Shown here piece after piece: positions 1 through 8,730 of a DNA stretch of 64,000 bases; position 1 is the first letter of the stretch, and each line of letters begins with the position of its first letter. Made by a program: the position numbers and the translations under genes. Under the pieces are notes generated by a model. That model worked only from the letters and a program-made list of their open reading frames with translations, was not told the DNA's origin and ran no database searches. Origin of the DNA: Berkiella sp964496435 (GTDB taxonomy: Bacteria; Pseudomonadota; Gammaproteobacteria; Berkiellales; Berkiellaceae). The DNA lies in the NCBI GenBank assembly GCA_964496435.1, contig CAZBZP010000014.1:1-64000 (forward strand), written 5' to 3'.

Positions 1-500
1 CAGAGCTGCGCTTAGGTCAAATTGCAGGATCTTACCCTCTCCCCCTTTTAGTAAAAGCAGAAACGGTTTGTTGTTAATTAGGGAGAGGGCAGGGTGAGGG
101 AAGCTCGAACTGGCTATTGGAAAGAGCCCGCACTACCCTCATCCTAACCTTCTCCCTAATAAACTTCTGCGCACTAAAAAAATCCATGAGACGGGAGAAG
201 GGATCAGAGCTGCGCTTAGGTCAAATTGCAGGATCTTACCCTCTCCCCCTTTTAGAAAAGGCAGAAACGGTTTGTTGTTCAATTGGGAGAAGGGATCAGA
301 GCTGCGCCTAAGTCAAACTACGGGATCTTACCCTCTCCCCCTTTTAGTAAAGGCAGAAACGGTTTGTTGTTAATTAGGGAGAGGGCAGGGTGAGGGAAGC
401 TCGAACTGGCTATTGGAAAGAGCCCGCACTACCCTCATCCTAACCTTCTCCCTAATAAACTTCTGCGCACTAAAAAAATCCATGAGACGGGAGAAGGGAT
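1..500. repeat. Array of 204-bp direct repeats (2 full copies, 1 deleted copy)
   Basis: Two near-identical 204-bp units (1-204 and 297-500) flank a third copy (205-296) that has lost about 112 internal bases. Each unit begins CAGAGCTGCGC and ends GAGAAGGGAT. Inside the full units a purine-rich arm (GGGAGAGGGCAGGGTGAGGG) faces a pyrimidine-rich arm (CCCTCATCCTAACCTTCTCC), so transcripts could fold into a long imperfect hairpin; the short copy lacks most of that palindrome. I see no protein-like reading frame here. It resembles the noncoding intergenic repeats scattered in many gammaproteobacteria. The array may continue to the left of the window. Confidence 0.85.
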
Positions 501-526
501 AAGAATTAGCGCTTCACACTATTTCA

Positions 527-2143
527 TCATTTCTGATGCTGGCGCATTGCAGCCTTAAATACTTTATCCTGCAGAAAGGCGTTCTTTTCTTTAGCATGCG
601 CATTTTCCTCTTTTAATTCCTGCATGATCTGCAAGGATTGGCTTTTTTCCTGCTTTAATGTCTTAATTTGTTGCAGCGCTTGAAAGAGCAGTTTCTCAAC
701 TGAATCCCCACACAGACTTTCATCTGCATGACCATCTACATTTGATAAAAAATTAGCAAATTGACTTAGCATGTCGCCTTGTTTTAGCTCATTGGCATAT
801 AGCAGGGTTAATTCTTGATTGCGTCTAGCCATGTCAGCAGATGCCACAAAATCTTGCGTACGCATTTTTACATTGCCTATGCCATTTTCACCTTCTTGTT
901 CAGTAAAGGCTCTATAATGTCCTGCAATAAGATTATCCATAATTATTTCTTTGGATTTAACAGCTAAACGAATGTCAGAACTTTTGCAATTCTCTAGAAC
1001 AAGCTCAAAAACATCTTGCTTGGTTCTAGCAGCCTCTAATACTAAGGGGTGATTTAAACGAATTAATGCGCTGTAAAATATTTTTTTGAATTTTTCATCA
1101 ACTTCTTGATTTTCAAGCTCTCTGGGAAAGGCACCATGTTTTAACAGTACCAAGAAAATTTCCTCAAGGCCAAATGTAAGCGCACTGTATGCTACTGTTT
1201 TATGACCTTTGAGTGAGTCCAAATAATTTGGTTCCATGAGCGGCCAATTTAAAAATATCTTCTTATTTTCAGCAGAACATTTATTAAGATATGCATCAAA
1301 AATACCTGATTCATATTTATAGTAGGGACTTATCATAAAATTATTACGATAATGGAAATGTTCTTTGGTAAAGAATGTATAAAATCCAAGAGCTTCACGA
1401 AGTAATTGTGAAAACTTCTCATCTTTAATAGTTCTGCTTAAAAAATTTAGCGTGTTGTATGAAAACGGATGCTCATTCAAATGCGCTAAGAGCAGTGCTG
1501 ACATACCGGGTAAATTGAAGATATATTCTTTTAGCTCAAGATGTGTTGGCCTTTCAAGTTCAAAAATTGCAAAATTATAGAGGGGTTTTAAGTCGCTCAA
1601 ATAGGGGGCCAGTTCGATGATAACAGCATCCGAAAACTCGGCAAGATTTTGTGTTAGGGCATCAAAGTCGCGAAATCCTATTGCACTTAATTTCTGTAGA
1701 AATAGTTTATTTTTCTTTATATCATCATTTTTGCTATTGCTTGGTGAGATGACTTCATCGAGAGTTTCATGATCAGGTTGTTTTTCTTTTAAAGCCGTTG
1801 TAACTGCTTTAATGAGCTCTGCTTGGTTGCTTTCATGTATCCATTTTGCAACAACATTCTGTACTCGTTCATTTGAAGAGTAGGGCTCCTCTGTCAACAA
1901 TCTTTTAATATCTTTTAAGTCAAATGCCTGTAAATCAACTTCATTTAACCCTTTAAACATAGGATTATGCACTTGTGCTTTTTCCAGCACATCATAATCA
2001 ACATAGGTGGCAGGCTCGAGAGCGACATCAATTGCCTCATATTTTTTAGGTTCTTTGAGCCAATCGAGGAGAAATTTAACAGCTCCTATTGGGGAAGGAA
2101 TGTAATCTAATAGAGATGGGCCAAGATTCATAATAAACACCAT
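527..2143 (-). CDS. Hypothetical protein, 538 aa, C-terminal coiled coil
   Basis: I do not recognise this protein. It has no signal peptide or membrane segment, is rich in Leu, Glu and Lys, and looks mostly helical. Around residues 310-340 one stretch (GHKTVAYSALTFGLEEIF, then LLKHGAFP) resembles a single ankyrin unit, but no convincing array surrounds it. The last 60 residues are Gln/Lys/Glu-rich heptads typical of a coiled coil. Two starts 12 bases apart are possible (2143 and 2131) and neither has a good Shine-Dalgarno. It lies between the 204-bp repeats and the bufferin operon and is on the same strand as bufC, 116 bases downstream of it. A lineage-specific protein or effector is possible but unproven. 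Confidence 0.75.
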   Translation of the reverse strand: MVFIMNLGPSLLDYIPSPIGAVKFLLDWLKEPKKYEAIDVALEPATYVDYDVLEKAQVHNPMFKGLNEVDLQAFDLKDIKRLLTEEPYSSNERVQNVVAKWIHESNQAELIKAVTTALKEKQPDHETLDEVISPSNSKNDDIKKNKLFLQKLSAIGFRDFDALTQNLAEFSDAVIIELAPYLSDLKPLYNFAIFELERPTHLELKEYIFNLPGMSALLLAHLNEHPFSYNTLNFLSRTIKDEKFSQLLREALGFYTFFTKEHFHYRNNFMISPYYKYESGIFDAYLNKCSAENKKIFLNWPLMEPNYLDSLKGHKTVAYSALTFGLEEIFLVLLKHGAFPRELENQEVDEKFKKIFYSALIRLNHPLVLEAARTKQDVFELVLENCKSSDIRLAVKSKEIIMDNLIAGHYRAFTEQEGENGIGNVKMRTQDFVASADMARRNQELTLLYANELKQGDMLSQFANFLSNVDGHADESLCGDSVEKLLFQALQQIKTLKQEKSQSLQIMQELKEENAHAKEKNAFLQDKVFKAAMRQHQK

Positions 2144-2259
2144 AGTTGAAATGAAACATTGGTGATTATTATATATCTTAGAAAGGTAACTTAAATGTAT
2201 TGGCGATATTTTGCAGGATCTGAAGCGCTAAAGGTTTAAGCGTCAAAATAAGTGCTACA

Positions 2260-3030
2260 TTATTTTGCTATCATTTCGTCGCTTATCCACTTAAACAAGG
2301 TTTGAGCAACGCTCATGGGGATAGCGTCTTCTGGCACAATGTCGATTAAATCTTCACAAATTTCCGCAAAAGATTTCTTCTCTAAAACACCTTGGAACAT
2401 GATGTTTTCAGTCTGTGTACAAGATTGAAATAGACTGCGCAGGCCTTTACGCCAAAATACCCAACGCACAGGCGTTTCTTGGCGTTTTGGTTGGCGTGGT
2501 TCTTTCTCTTGCTCAATATCTTGCCATAACTGGGGCACATCCCAATAAAAAAGCTGGCTCATCACAGAAGGATGAAAACTAAACACCAAATCTGCCCATT
2601 GTTCTGGGTCAACTTGAGTTAGCGCCTCCTGGGTAACAATACTGGCATCTTTGGCATCCAAAGTATGGCTCACTGACCATTCAAATAGGGCCATTTCAGC
2701 AAAAACCGGGAAATCAGCATAAGGTTTTGTGCTGGCTAAAAATTGCGAAAAATGTCTGCCAAAATAACGCACTGAAAAATGGGTAGAAGGGTAGTTTTCT
2801 AGATAAAGGCTAAAAGCCTCATCCATCGCATCATCACCTAAGAGAGTGTGTGTTTTAGGGAAATCTAATTTTAGAATTTCATTTAAACGAATACGATAAG
2901 CGTCAAAGTAAATGCGAAGGCGTTTATTGGCACCTAAGCGCGCATCATCAACAATTTCTGGTCTTATGCTACTATCGCCCTTGGTTAAATAACGTTGAAA
3001 ATCATCCTGCACTGATTTAAGCACTGGCAT
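2260..3030 (-). CDS. bufC: BufC/HvfC-type partner protein (DUF2063)
   Basis: At 256 aa it has the usual size and the N-terminal domain of the DUF2063/HvfC family. Residues 1-95 carry the family pattern (QDDFQRYL, then LRIYFDAYRIRLNEIL, LGDDAMDEAF, YPSTHFSVRYFGRHFSQFL), followed by a variable C-terminal half. In characterised systems this partner binds the MNIO enzyme and presents the precursor peptide's leader. Its start overlaps the end of bufB by 14 bases, which implies translational coupling. With bufA and bufB upstream it completes a bufferin pathway. The family call is strong; the role in copper handling is inferred from the family. Confidence 0.9.
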   Translation of the reverse strand: MPVLKSVQDDFQRYLTKGDSSIRPEIVDDARLGANKRLRIYFDAYRIRLNEILKLDFPKTHTLLGDDAMDEAFSLYLENYPSTHFSVRYFGRHFSQFLASTKPYADFPVFAEMALFEWSVSHTLDAKDASIVTQEALTQVDPEQWADLVFSFHPSVMSQLFYWDVPQLWQDIEQEKEPRQPKRQETPVRWVFWRKGLRSLFQSCTQTENIMFQGVLEKKSFAEICEDLIDIVPEDAIPMSVAQTLFKWISDEMIAK

Positions 3031-3880
3031 AGTCTTCCTCGAACACTTCTTGGGCTATTTTTTTAGCATAATCTAATTCTTTGAGCAAAACAGGCAATTC
3101 AGGAATATGATCATCTCGCTCAATCATGGTTGATACTTTGCCGTATTGGCGCAATGCCTTAGCGTAAAGATCCCACACAGCCTTAATAACGGGGTGATCG
3201 TGCGTATCGATGATATGATCGCCATTATTGGTATGGCCTGCTAAATGAAATTGCTGCACTCTTTCCTTGGGGATCCCCTTCAAATATTCTTCTGGATCAA
3301 AACCATGGTTAAAAGAGCTAACATAAATATTATTGATGTCGAGCAAAATCAAACAATCTGCTTGTTCTGCAATTTCACGTAAAAAATCCCATTCCGTGAG
3401 AGCAGAACTTGAATAGGTTAAGTAGCTGGAGACATTTTCTATGAGTAACTGTCTGCCTAAATAATCTTGTACTTGCTTGATGCGTTCAACCACATGTTTG
3501 AGCGCTTCTTCGGTGTAGGGCAAGGGCAGCAGATCATGCATGTTCTTTTGTTGAACCCCTGTCCAACAAAGGTGATCAGAAACCCATTTAGCTTGTACAC
3601 GCGAAGCTAAATCTTTAACTTGTTTTAAATAATCAAAATCGAGTGGATCAGTACTCCCAATGCTCATGGAAACGCCATGCATCACGATGGGGTAGTGTTC
3701 ACGAATTTTGTCTAAGTAGTAAAGCGGTTTGCCACCGGGCACTAAATAGTTTTCAGTTAGAATTTCAAACCAATCTATGTTGGGCTTTGTTTCAATAATA
3801 TCGGTGTAATGATCGGTTCTTAAACCAAGTCCAAAACCAAGATAGGAGAGTGCGTTTTGATTTGTTGTTGTACTACGCAT
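3017..3880 (-). CDS. bufB: BufB, multinuclear non-heme iron oxidase (MNIO, DUF692)
   Basis: This 287-residue TIM-barrel protein shows the DUF692/MNIO metal-ligand motifs in order: MHGVSMS (His68), SDHLCW, IENVSSY, LDINNIYVSSFNH, FHLAGH, IDTHDHPV and MIERDD. MNIOs are periplasm-independent cytoplasmic enzymes that use a di- or tri-iron centre and O2 to convert Cys residues of precursor peptides into oxazolone/thioamide or thiooxazole groups. The likely substrate is the Cys-rich peptide encoded just upstream (3963-4217), and the partner is the overlapping bufC. The start at 3880 places GAGG about 10 bases upstream. No DoxX-type bufD gene is seen nearby. Confidence is high for family and moderate for the exact Cys modification. 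Confidence 0.93.
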   Translation of the reverse strand: MRSTTTNQNALSYLGFGLGLRTDHYTDIIETKPNIDWFEILTENYLVPGGKPLYYLDKIREHYPIVMHGVSMSIGSTDPLDFDYLKQVKDLASRVQAKWVSDHLCWTGVQQKNMHDLLPLPYTEEALKHVVERIKQVQDYLGRQLLIENVSSYLTYSSSALTEWDFLREIAEQADCLILLDINNIYVSSFNHGFDPEEYLKGIPKERVQQFHLAGHTNNGDHIIDTHDHPVIKAVWDLYAKALRQYGKVSTMIERDDHIPELPVLLKELDYAKKIAQEVFEEDYASA

Positions 3881-3916
3881 GAGGAAACCACTTGAATTTG
3901 AGGGTTTTAGAAATGC

Positions 3917-3948
3917 CTAAGGCAACAAACCGAGGTTTGCTGCCTTAG
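3917..3948 (-). terminator. Hairpin between bufA and bufB
   Basis: The arms CTAAGGCA (3917-3924) and TGCCTTAG (3941-3948) enclose a second inverted pair (CAAAC/GTTTG). It sits in the 82-base bufA-bufB gap. Such a hairpin could act as a partial terminator or stabilise the upstream transcript, giving more precursor peptide than enzyme. That role is inferred. Confidence 0.55.
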
Positions 3949-3962
3949 CGGTTCAGAGCAGC

Positions 3963-4217
3963 TTAATCTACGATTGTGCCGCCTGAGCCTGTGCATTCGC
4001 CTCTGGTCATGTATGTCCAACCATTGCCTTTGCAACCGTTGCGACCTTTGCATGAGTTGTCAGGTGTAGCACATTCGCTTGAGCCTTTGCACGCGTTTGA
4101 ACCAGCGCACTTAACTAAAGCTTCATGGGATTCGCCACACATTGTTGAACAACCTGTTGCAAAGAGTGCAGCTGCTGCAGCAGCGAGAGCTAGAGCTGTT
4201 TTGGACGTCCGTTTCAT
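3963..4217 (-). CDS. bufA: BufA2-like bufferin precursor peptide, Cys-rich, exported
   Basis: This 84-residue precursor has a basic start, an Ala-rich hydrophobic signal segment (residues 8-22) and eight cysteines at 23, 27, 37, 43, 49, 56, 62 and 75. The core has the BufA2-like spacing NACKGSSEC, NSCKGRNGCKGNGW. Known bufferins are periplasmic RiPP metallophores that bind copper after MNIO modification of Cys. An AGGAG sits 9 bases upstream of the ATG. The first Cys follows ATG in FATGC, which resembles a lipobox but lacks the usual Leu at -3, so lipid anchoring is uncertain. bufB and bufC follow on the same strand. The long antisense reading frame over the same bases is a composition artefact. 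Confidence 0.9.
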   Translation of the reverse strand: MKRTSKTALALAAAAAALFATGCSTMCGESHEALVKCAGSNACKGSSECATPDNSCKGRNGCKGNGWTYMTRGECTGSGGTIVD

Positions 4218-4402
4218 CTAGAAACACTCCTGATTGGTAAATGTTAATCTTAGTTTGAATACTAAGTTTTAATTCGTGTCTTGTTTTCCAAGCCACTTAT
4301 TTAAACATGTCAGTATTCATTTAAAGAATATGACAATATAATCGCGTAATTACAAGGAATTAATGAAAATTTTTTTTATATTATGAATATTTAAGGAAAA
4401 CG

Positions 4403-4432
4403 TTGGTTGGGTTGCTGCCAGAGTGCTATACT
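4403..4432 (+). promoter_or_regulatory. Candidate sigma-70 promoter for accA
   Basis: TTGGTT (4403-4408) and TATACT (4427-4432) are separated by 18 bases, giving a leader of roughly 100 nt before the accA ATG at 4536. The rest of the 318-base bufA-accA gap is AT-rich. It must also hold the reverse-strand bufA promoter, which I could not pin down. Confidence 0.45.
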
Positions 4433-4535
4433 AAATGTCTTTACCGTAGTAAAGTCTGGCCCGAACAGTAAGCCGCCCACCCAAAAGTACCCAAAACTGA
4501 TTGATGTTAACCATATTATCCCAATTGGAATAAAG

Positions 4536-5486
4536 ATGAATCCTAATTATTTAGATTTTGAACAACCCATTGCAGAACTAGATGCAAAGATTGAAGCGTT
4601 GAGGCTTGTTGGTAGTGATACCGAAATCAATATTGGTGAAGAAATCTCCCGTTTACAAGCTAAAAGCAAAGACTTGACGGCAAGCGTCTTTAAAAATCTG
4701 AGCGCTTGGCAGATTACCCAATTAGCGCGTCATCCCTTAAGACCATACTCTCTTGATTATATATCCAGGATATTTACCGACTTTGATGAATTGCATGGTG
4801 ATAGAACTTTTGCAGATGATCATGCTGTGGTTGGTGGCATCGCGCGTTTAAATAATGAACCTGTAATGGTGATTGGCCAACAAAAGGGCCGTGATACCAA
4901 GGAAAAAATATATCGTAATTTTGGCATGATGCATCCTGAAGGTTACAGACGTGCAAAACGATTAATGGAATTAGCAGAAAAATTTTCTTTACCCGTTATT
5001 ACTTTAATAGATACACCAGGCGCTTATCCTGGTATCGATGCTGAAGCGCGCGGACAAAGTGAAGCGATAGCGCGTAACCTATTTGATATGGCCAAATTAA
5101 AAACACCGATTATAGCTGTGGTGATTGGAGAAGGCTGTTCTGGCGGTGCCTTAGGTATTGGTGTTGCTGATAGGGTGCTTATGTTGCAGTACAGCTATTA
5201 TGCCACTATTTCTCCTGAAGGTTGTGCCACCATTCTCTTTAAGAGCGCTGAAAAAGCCTCTGAAGCTGCAGAAATTATGGGTGTGACCGCAGATCGCTTG
5301 CTCGCGTTGGGCTTAATCGATGGTATCGTGCCTGAACCTTTGGGTGGTGCACATCGTGATGCGGATAAAATTGCGGCCAACCTTAAATCGCATTTAGTGA
5401 AGAATCTGCAATTGGTGAAAAGCATTCCAAGAGAAAAATTGGTTGATGAACGATATAAACGGTTGATGGCGTTGGGCGAGGACTAA
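4536..5486 (+). CDS. accA: Acetyl-CoA carboxylase, carboxyltransferase subunit alpha
   Basis: AccA with AccD transfers the carboxyl group from carboxybiotin to acetyl-CoA, the committed step of fatty-acid synthesis. The start at 4536 gives MNPNYLDFEQPIAELDAKIE, which aligns with the conserved AccA N-terminus; the frame is open 43 codons further upstream but that stretch has no family character. Typical blocks are visible: LARHPLRPYSLDYI, FDELHGDRTFADD, and the CoA-binding/oxyanion region TLIDTPGAYPGIDAEARGQ and GEGCSGGALGIG. The 316-residue length is normal. It is followed by two hairpins and then tilS, the same order as in Coxiella and other gammaproteobacteria. Confidence 0.97.
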   Translation: MNPNYLDFEQPIAELDAKIEALRLVGSDTEINIGEEISRLQAKSKDLTASVFKNLSAWQITQLARHPLRPYSLDYISRIFTDFDELHGDRTFADDHAVVGGIARLNNEPVMVIGQQKGRDTKEKIYRNFGMMHPEGYRRAKRLMELAEKFSLPVITLIDTPGAYPGIDAEARGQSEAIARNLFDMAKLKTPIIAVVIGEGCSGGALGIGVADRVLMLQYSYYATISPEGCATILFKSAEKASEAAEIMGVTADRLLALGLIDGIVPEPLGGAHRDADKIAANLKSHLVKNLQLVKSIPREKLVDERYKRLMALGED

Positions 5487-5509
5487 GAATCCCTCTGCGC
5501 TGCGCGCTT

Positions 5510-5591
5510 CTCCCTTTTAATCAAAGGGAGATAATGTGTTGCATCCGACGGCATAGCGCTTGATTTATGCCCCCTTTGAATAAAAGGGGGC
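5510..5591. terminator. Two hairpins in the accA-tilS gap
   Basis: CTCCCTTT/AAAGGGAG (5510-5530, 5-base loop) and GCCCCCTTT/AAAGGGGGC (5569-5591, 5-base loop) form stems of 8 and 9 bp. Neither has a clear U-tract. They resemble the CCCTTT/AAAGGG palindromes at the left end of the window and at 32079-32122, so they may be members of a dispersed palindrome family as well as possible accA terminators. Confidence 0.6.
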
Positions 5592-5629
5592 CGCCACGCC
5601 CTAGTGAAACAAAGGCGTGAGGGGGGATT

Positions 5630-6961
5630 TTGAATACAATCTTCAACACTTTATCAACTTGGCTCGATAAAAACCTCAGCTCAAATACCCAGCTCATTGT
5701 TGCCTACAGTGGTGGTCGCGATTCCCATGTTTTACTGGATGCTTTGGCTAAACTAAAAGCTTCTTATGCTTATCATCTATCCGCCATTCATATTAATCAC
5801 GGCTTACAGCAAATTTCTGATAGTTGGGTGGGGCATTGCCAGCAGGTTTGTGCGGGGTATGCTGTCCCCCTAGAAACAATACATTTAGCCTTAAAAATAC
5901 ACCCTGGTGAAAGTTTAGAAGAAAAAGCACGTACTGCGCGTTATGCAGCTTTTGCAAAACACATGAACGCTAATAGTATTTTATTAACAGCGCATACCCA
6001 GGATGATCAAGCAGAAACCTTTCTCTTACAAATGATGCGTGGTAGTGGTCTTAAAGGCTTAGCGTCAATTGCGCCAAGCAAATCTTTTGCCACAGGGGCA
6101 CTTGCAAGACCCTTATTAGAAGTTAGCCGAGATGAAATTGCACATTATGCTGCCCAGCATAATTTAAGTTGGATTGAAGATCCTTCAAATGACAATGTTG
6201 CCCTTAGACGAAATTTTATGCGTAAACATATTTTAGGGCCCTTAGATAGCGTTCAACCCCATAGCAGTCGCTGTATTGCCAGAAGTGCACAGCATTGCCA
6301 ATCAGCTTTACTGTTATTAGAAGATTATTTAGCTGCTGATTTAGCGCTGTGTCAGGCACAAGAGCCCCATACCTTACATGTGGATGTTTTAAAGCAATTT
6401 TCTGCTGAAAAACAAAACTATATTGTGGGCTTATGGCTCAGTCGATTGCATATCATTTTACCGCCCACCACTAAACGCCAAGAAATGCTCAGACAATTAT
6501 TAACAGCAGCTCTGGATAGCAATCCTGTGATAGTTTTTGGTCAGTGGCAGTTAAGACGTTATCAAAACCTCATATATGTTCTGCCACTTGGGCAAGATAG
6601 AGAGGCCAAGGGGCAATGGGAGTGGGATCTGCAAGCCCCCTTCACCATGCCTGATGGCACGACTTGGCAAGTGAAAAGGGTGCAGGGTAAAGGTGCAAGC
6701 TTGGGCAAATTACAAAATACCAAGCTAAGCATCTGCTATCGTCAAGGTGGGGAACGAATCACTCTGGATAAGCAGTCTAACTCAAAATCTCTTAAAAAAC
6801 TCTTACAAGAAATCAAAATGCCACCCTGGCAGCGACAGTCTTTGCCGCTGTTTTATAGGGACACCTCTCTTATTGCTGTGGCCGATCTTTTTATTTCTAA
6901 GGAGTGGCAGGTAACACATCCCGAGGAGGAAGGGCTTTGCTTTGAAAAGGTTGAAAGTTAG
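5630..6961 (+). CDS. tilS: tRNA(Ile)-lysidine synthase
   Basis: TilS attaches lysine to C34 of tRNA-Ile(CAU) using ATP, so that the tRNA reads AUA codons as isoleucine. The N-terminal PP-loop is AYSGGRDSHVLLDAL (around residues 25-39), followed by HINHGLQ and TAHTQDDQAETFLLQMMRGSGLKGL, both family hallmarks. The C-terminal third carries the TilS substrate-binding domain (ICYRQGGERITL, then LKKLLQE and PPWQRQSLPLFY). The 443-residue length fits gammaproteobacterial TilS. The start is a TTG at 5630 preceded by a GGGGGGA Shine-Dalgarno; I see no better in-frame ATG. Confidence 0.95.
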   Translation: MNTIFNTLSTWLDKNLSSNTQLIVAYSGGRDSHVLLDALAKLKASYAYHLSAIHINHGLQQISDSWVGHCQQVCAGYAVPLETIHLALKIHPGESLEEKARTARYAAFAKHMNANSILLTAHTQDDQAETFLLQMMRGSGLKGLASIAPSKSFATGALARPLLEVSRDEIAHYAAQHNLSWIEDPSNDNVALRRNFMRKHILGPLDSVQPHSSRCIARSAQHCQSALLLLEDYLAADLALCQAQEPHTLHVDVLKQFSAEKQNYIVGLWLSRLHIILPPTTKRQEMLRQLLTAALDSNPVIVFGQWQLRRYQNLIYVLPLGQDREAKGQWEWDLQAPFTMPDGTTWQVKRVQGKGASLGKLQNTKLSICYRQGGERITLDKQSNSKSLKKLLQEIKMPPWQRQSLPLFYRDTSLIAVADLFISKEWQVTHPEEEGLCFEKVES

Positions 6962-6973
6962 GCAGCTTATAAA

Positions 6974-7003
6974 TTGGTATTTCCTTTCGCGTTCTGTTAT
7001 TAT
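6974..7003 (+). promoter_or_regulatory. Candidate promoter for pyrG
   Basis: TTGGTA (6974-6979), an 18-base spacer and TATTAT (6998-7003) lie 57 bases before the pyrG ATG. A closely similar element, TTATTATGC, occurs at 13223-13231 upstream of the 13264 gene. Confidence 0.45.
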
Positions 7004-7059
7004 GCCTTCCCGTCCTAGCTATTAAATATTTCCTATTTATTCATACAGAAAGGTTATTC

Positions 7060-8730
7060 ATGACGCGCTTTATATTTGTGACGGGTGGCGTAGTCTCCTC
7101 CCTTGGTAAAGGCATTGCAGCTGCCTCTTTGGCTTCCATCTTAGAATCTCGTGGTCTATCTGTAACGATGCTAAAACTGGATCCTTACATTAACGTAGAT
7201 CCAGGCACCATGAGCCCATTTCAACATGGTGAAGTTTATGTAACCCAGGATGGGGCAGAAACAGATCTAGATTTAGGACATTACGAACGTTTTGTTCGTA
7301 CCACCATGACGCGTAAAAGCAACGTCACGACAGGCAGTATATATGCCGAAGTGATCCAAAAAGAACGCCGTGGGGATTATCTGGGGGCGACAGTTCAAGT
7401 CATTCCTCATATAACCGATGAAATTAAATCACGCATCATTAAAGCCGCTCATGGCGCTGATATTGCGATGGTTGAAATTGGCGGAACCGTCGGTGATATT
7501 GAATCCTTGCCCTTTTTAGAAGCGATACGCCAAATGCGCTCCGAGCTGGGTGCATCGCATTCCTTATTTATTCATTTGACCTTGGTACCTTATTTGCCAA
7601 CAGCAGGTGAAATTAAAACCAAACCAACGCAACACTCTGTAAAAGAATTGCGCTCAATTGGTATTCAGCCTGACATTTTAATCTGTCGCAGTGAGTGTGA
7701 ATTACCCGCAAGCGAACGTAATAAAATTGCCTTGTTTACCAACGTTGAACAAAGAGCGGTTATCACCTCAGTAGATGTGCCCACCATTTACCAAATACCA
7801 CAAGAACTACACCGTCAACACCTTGATCAAATCGTGTTAGACAAGTTAGGTCTTAGTGCTAAAGAAGCTGATCTCTCCGATTGGACTGAAGTGGTAAGAA
7901 AACTTAACCACCCAGAGAAATCCGTGAAAGTCGGTATGATTGGTAAATATGTTAACTTTGTTGATGCCTATAAATCATTAAATGAAGCCCTGATTCATGC
8001 AGGCCTTCAAACTTTAACCAAAGTTGAAATTATTTATATCGAATCAGAAGAAGTTGAACGTAAAGGTACACAATTATTAGAAGGCTTGGATGCTATCTTA
8101 ATTCCAGGCGGATTCGGTAATCGTGGAATCGAGGGCAAAATTATTGCTTGTGAATACGCAAGAGAAAAGCAAATTCCCTTCTTAGGTATTTGCCTTGGTA
8201 TGCAAACGGCTTTAATTGAATTTGCCAGAAACAAAGCCAACATGAATGGCGCCAACAGCACAGAATTTGATAAAGAAACACCATATCCCGTAGTGGCCTT
8301 GATTACAGAATGGATTACCAAAGATGGCGCTAAGGAATTAAGAGACGAAAACTCTGATTTAGGTGGCACAATGCGCTTAGGTGCTCAAGTATGCAAACTG
8401 CTTCCTAACACCAAAGCAGCACAAAGCTACGCCAAAGAACTCATTATCGAAAGACATCGTCATCGTTATGAAGTCAATAATCGATTACTAGAAAGGCTGG
8501 TAAAAGCAGGTTTGGTCGTATCTGGCGTTTCTTCAGATGAAAGTTTGGTCGAAATGATAGAAATCCCTGATCATCCTTGGTTTGTGGGTTGTCAGTTTCA
8601 CCCAGAATTCACTTCAAACCCGAGAGTCGGGCATCCTTTGTTTATTTCCTTTATTCAAGCGGCAAGTACCTTTGCGATTGCAAAAAAAAAAGCACTAAGG
8701 AGCACCAATCATGAAGCTGTGTCACTTTAA
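7060..8730 (+). CDS. pyrG: CTP synthase (glutamine-hydrolysing)
   Basis: PyrG aminates UTP to CTP using ATP and ammonia released from glutamine. The N-terminal synthetase domain begins TRFIFVTGGVVSSLGKGIAA and contains KLDPYINVDPGTMSPFQHGE. The C-terminal class I amidotransferase domain has the nucleophile elbow GICLGMQ (Cys378) and the His/Glu pair in CQFHPEFTS. The length of 556 aa is close to the usual 545. It starts the run pyrG-kdsA-eno-ftsB-ispD-ispF-surE, and its 3' end overlaps kdsA by 20 bases, implying coupled translation. Confidence 0.98.
   Translation: MTRFIFVTGGVVSSLGKGIAAASLASILESRGLSVTMLKLDPYINVDPGTMSPFQHGEVYVTQDGAETDLDLGHYERFVRTTMTRKSNVTTGSIYAEVIQKERRGDYLGATVQVIPHITDEIKSRIIKAAHGADIAMVEIGGTVGDIESLPFLEAIRQMRSELGASHSLFIHLTLVPYLPTAGEIKTKPTQHSVKELRSIGIQPDILICRSECELPASERNKIALFTNVEQRAVITSVDVPTIYQIPQELHRQHLDQIVLDKLGLSAKEADLSDWTEVVRKLNHPEKSVKVGMIGKYVNFVDAYKSLNEALIHAGLQTLTKVEIIYIESEEVERKGTQLLEGLDAILIPGGFGNRGIEGKIIACEYAREKQIPFLGICLGMQTALIEFARNKANMNGANSTEFDKETPYPVVALITEWITKDGAKELRDENSDLGGTMRLGAQVCKLLPNTKAAQSYAKELIIERHRHRYEVNNRLLERLVKAGLVVSGVSSDESLVEMIEIPDHPWFVGCQFHPEFTSNPRVGHPLFISFIQAASTFAIAKKKALRSTNHEAVSL

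Noticed and set aside
117..311. 64-codon forward frame inside the left repeat array
   Set aside because: It runs across two 204-bp repeat units, has low-complexity repeat-derived text and no Shine-Dalgarno, and the same bases form hairpins.
1..500. CRISPR array at the left end
   Set aside because: The units are 204 bp and nearly identical throughout, with no short repeat/spacer alternation and no cas genes.
3976..4221. 81-codon forward frame opposite bufA
   Set aside because: It is the exact antisense of the bufA gene and consists of Pro/Ala/His from the complement of Cys/Gly codons.
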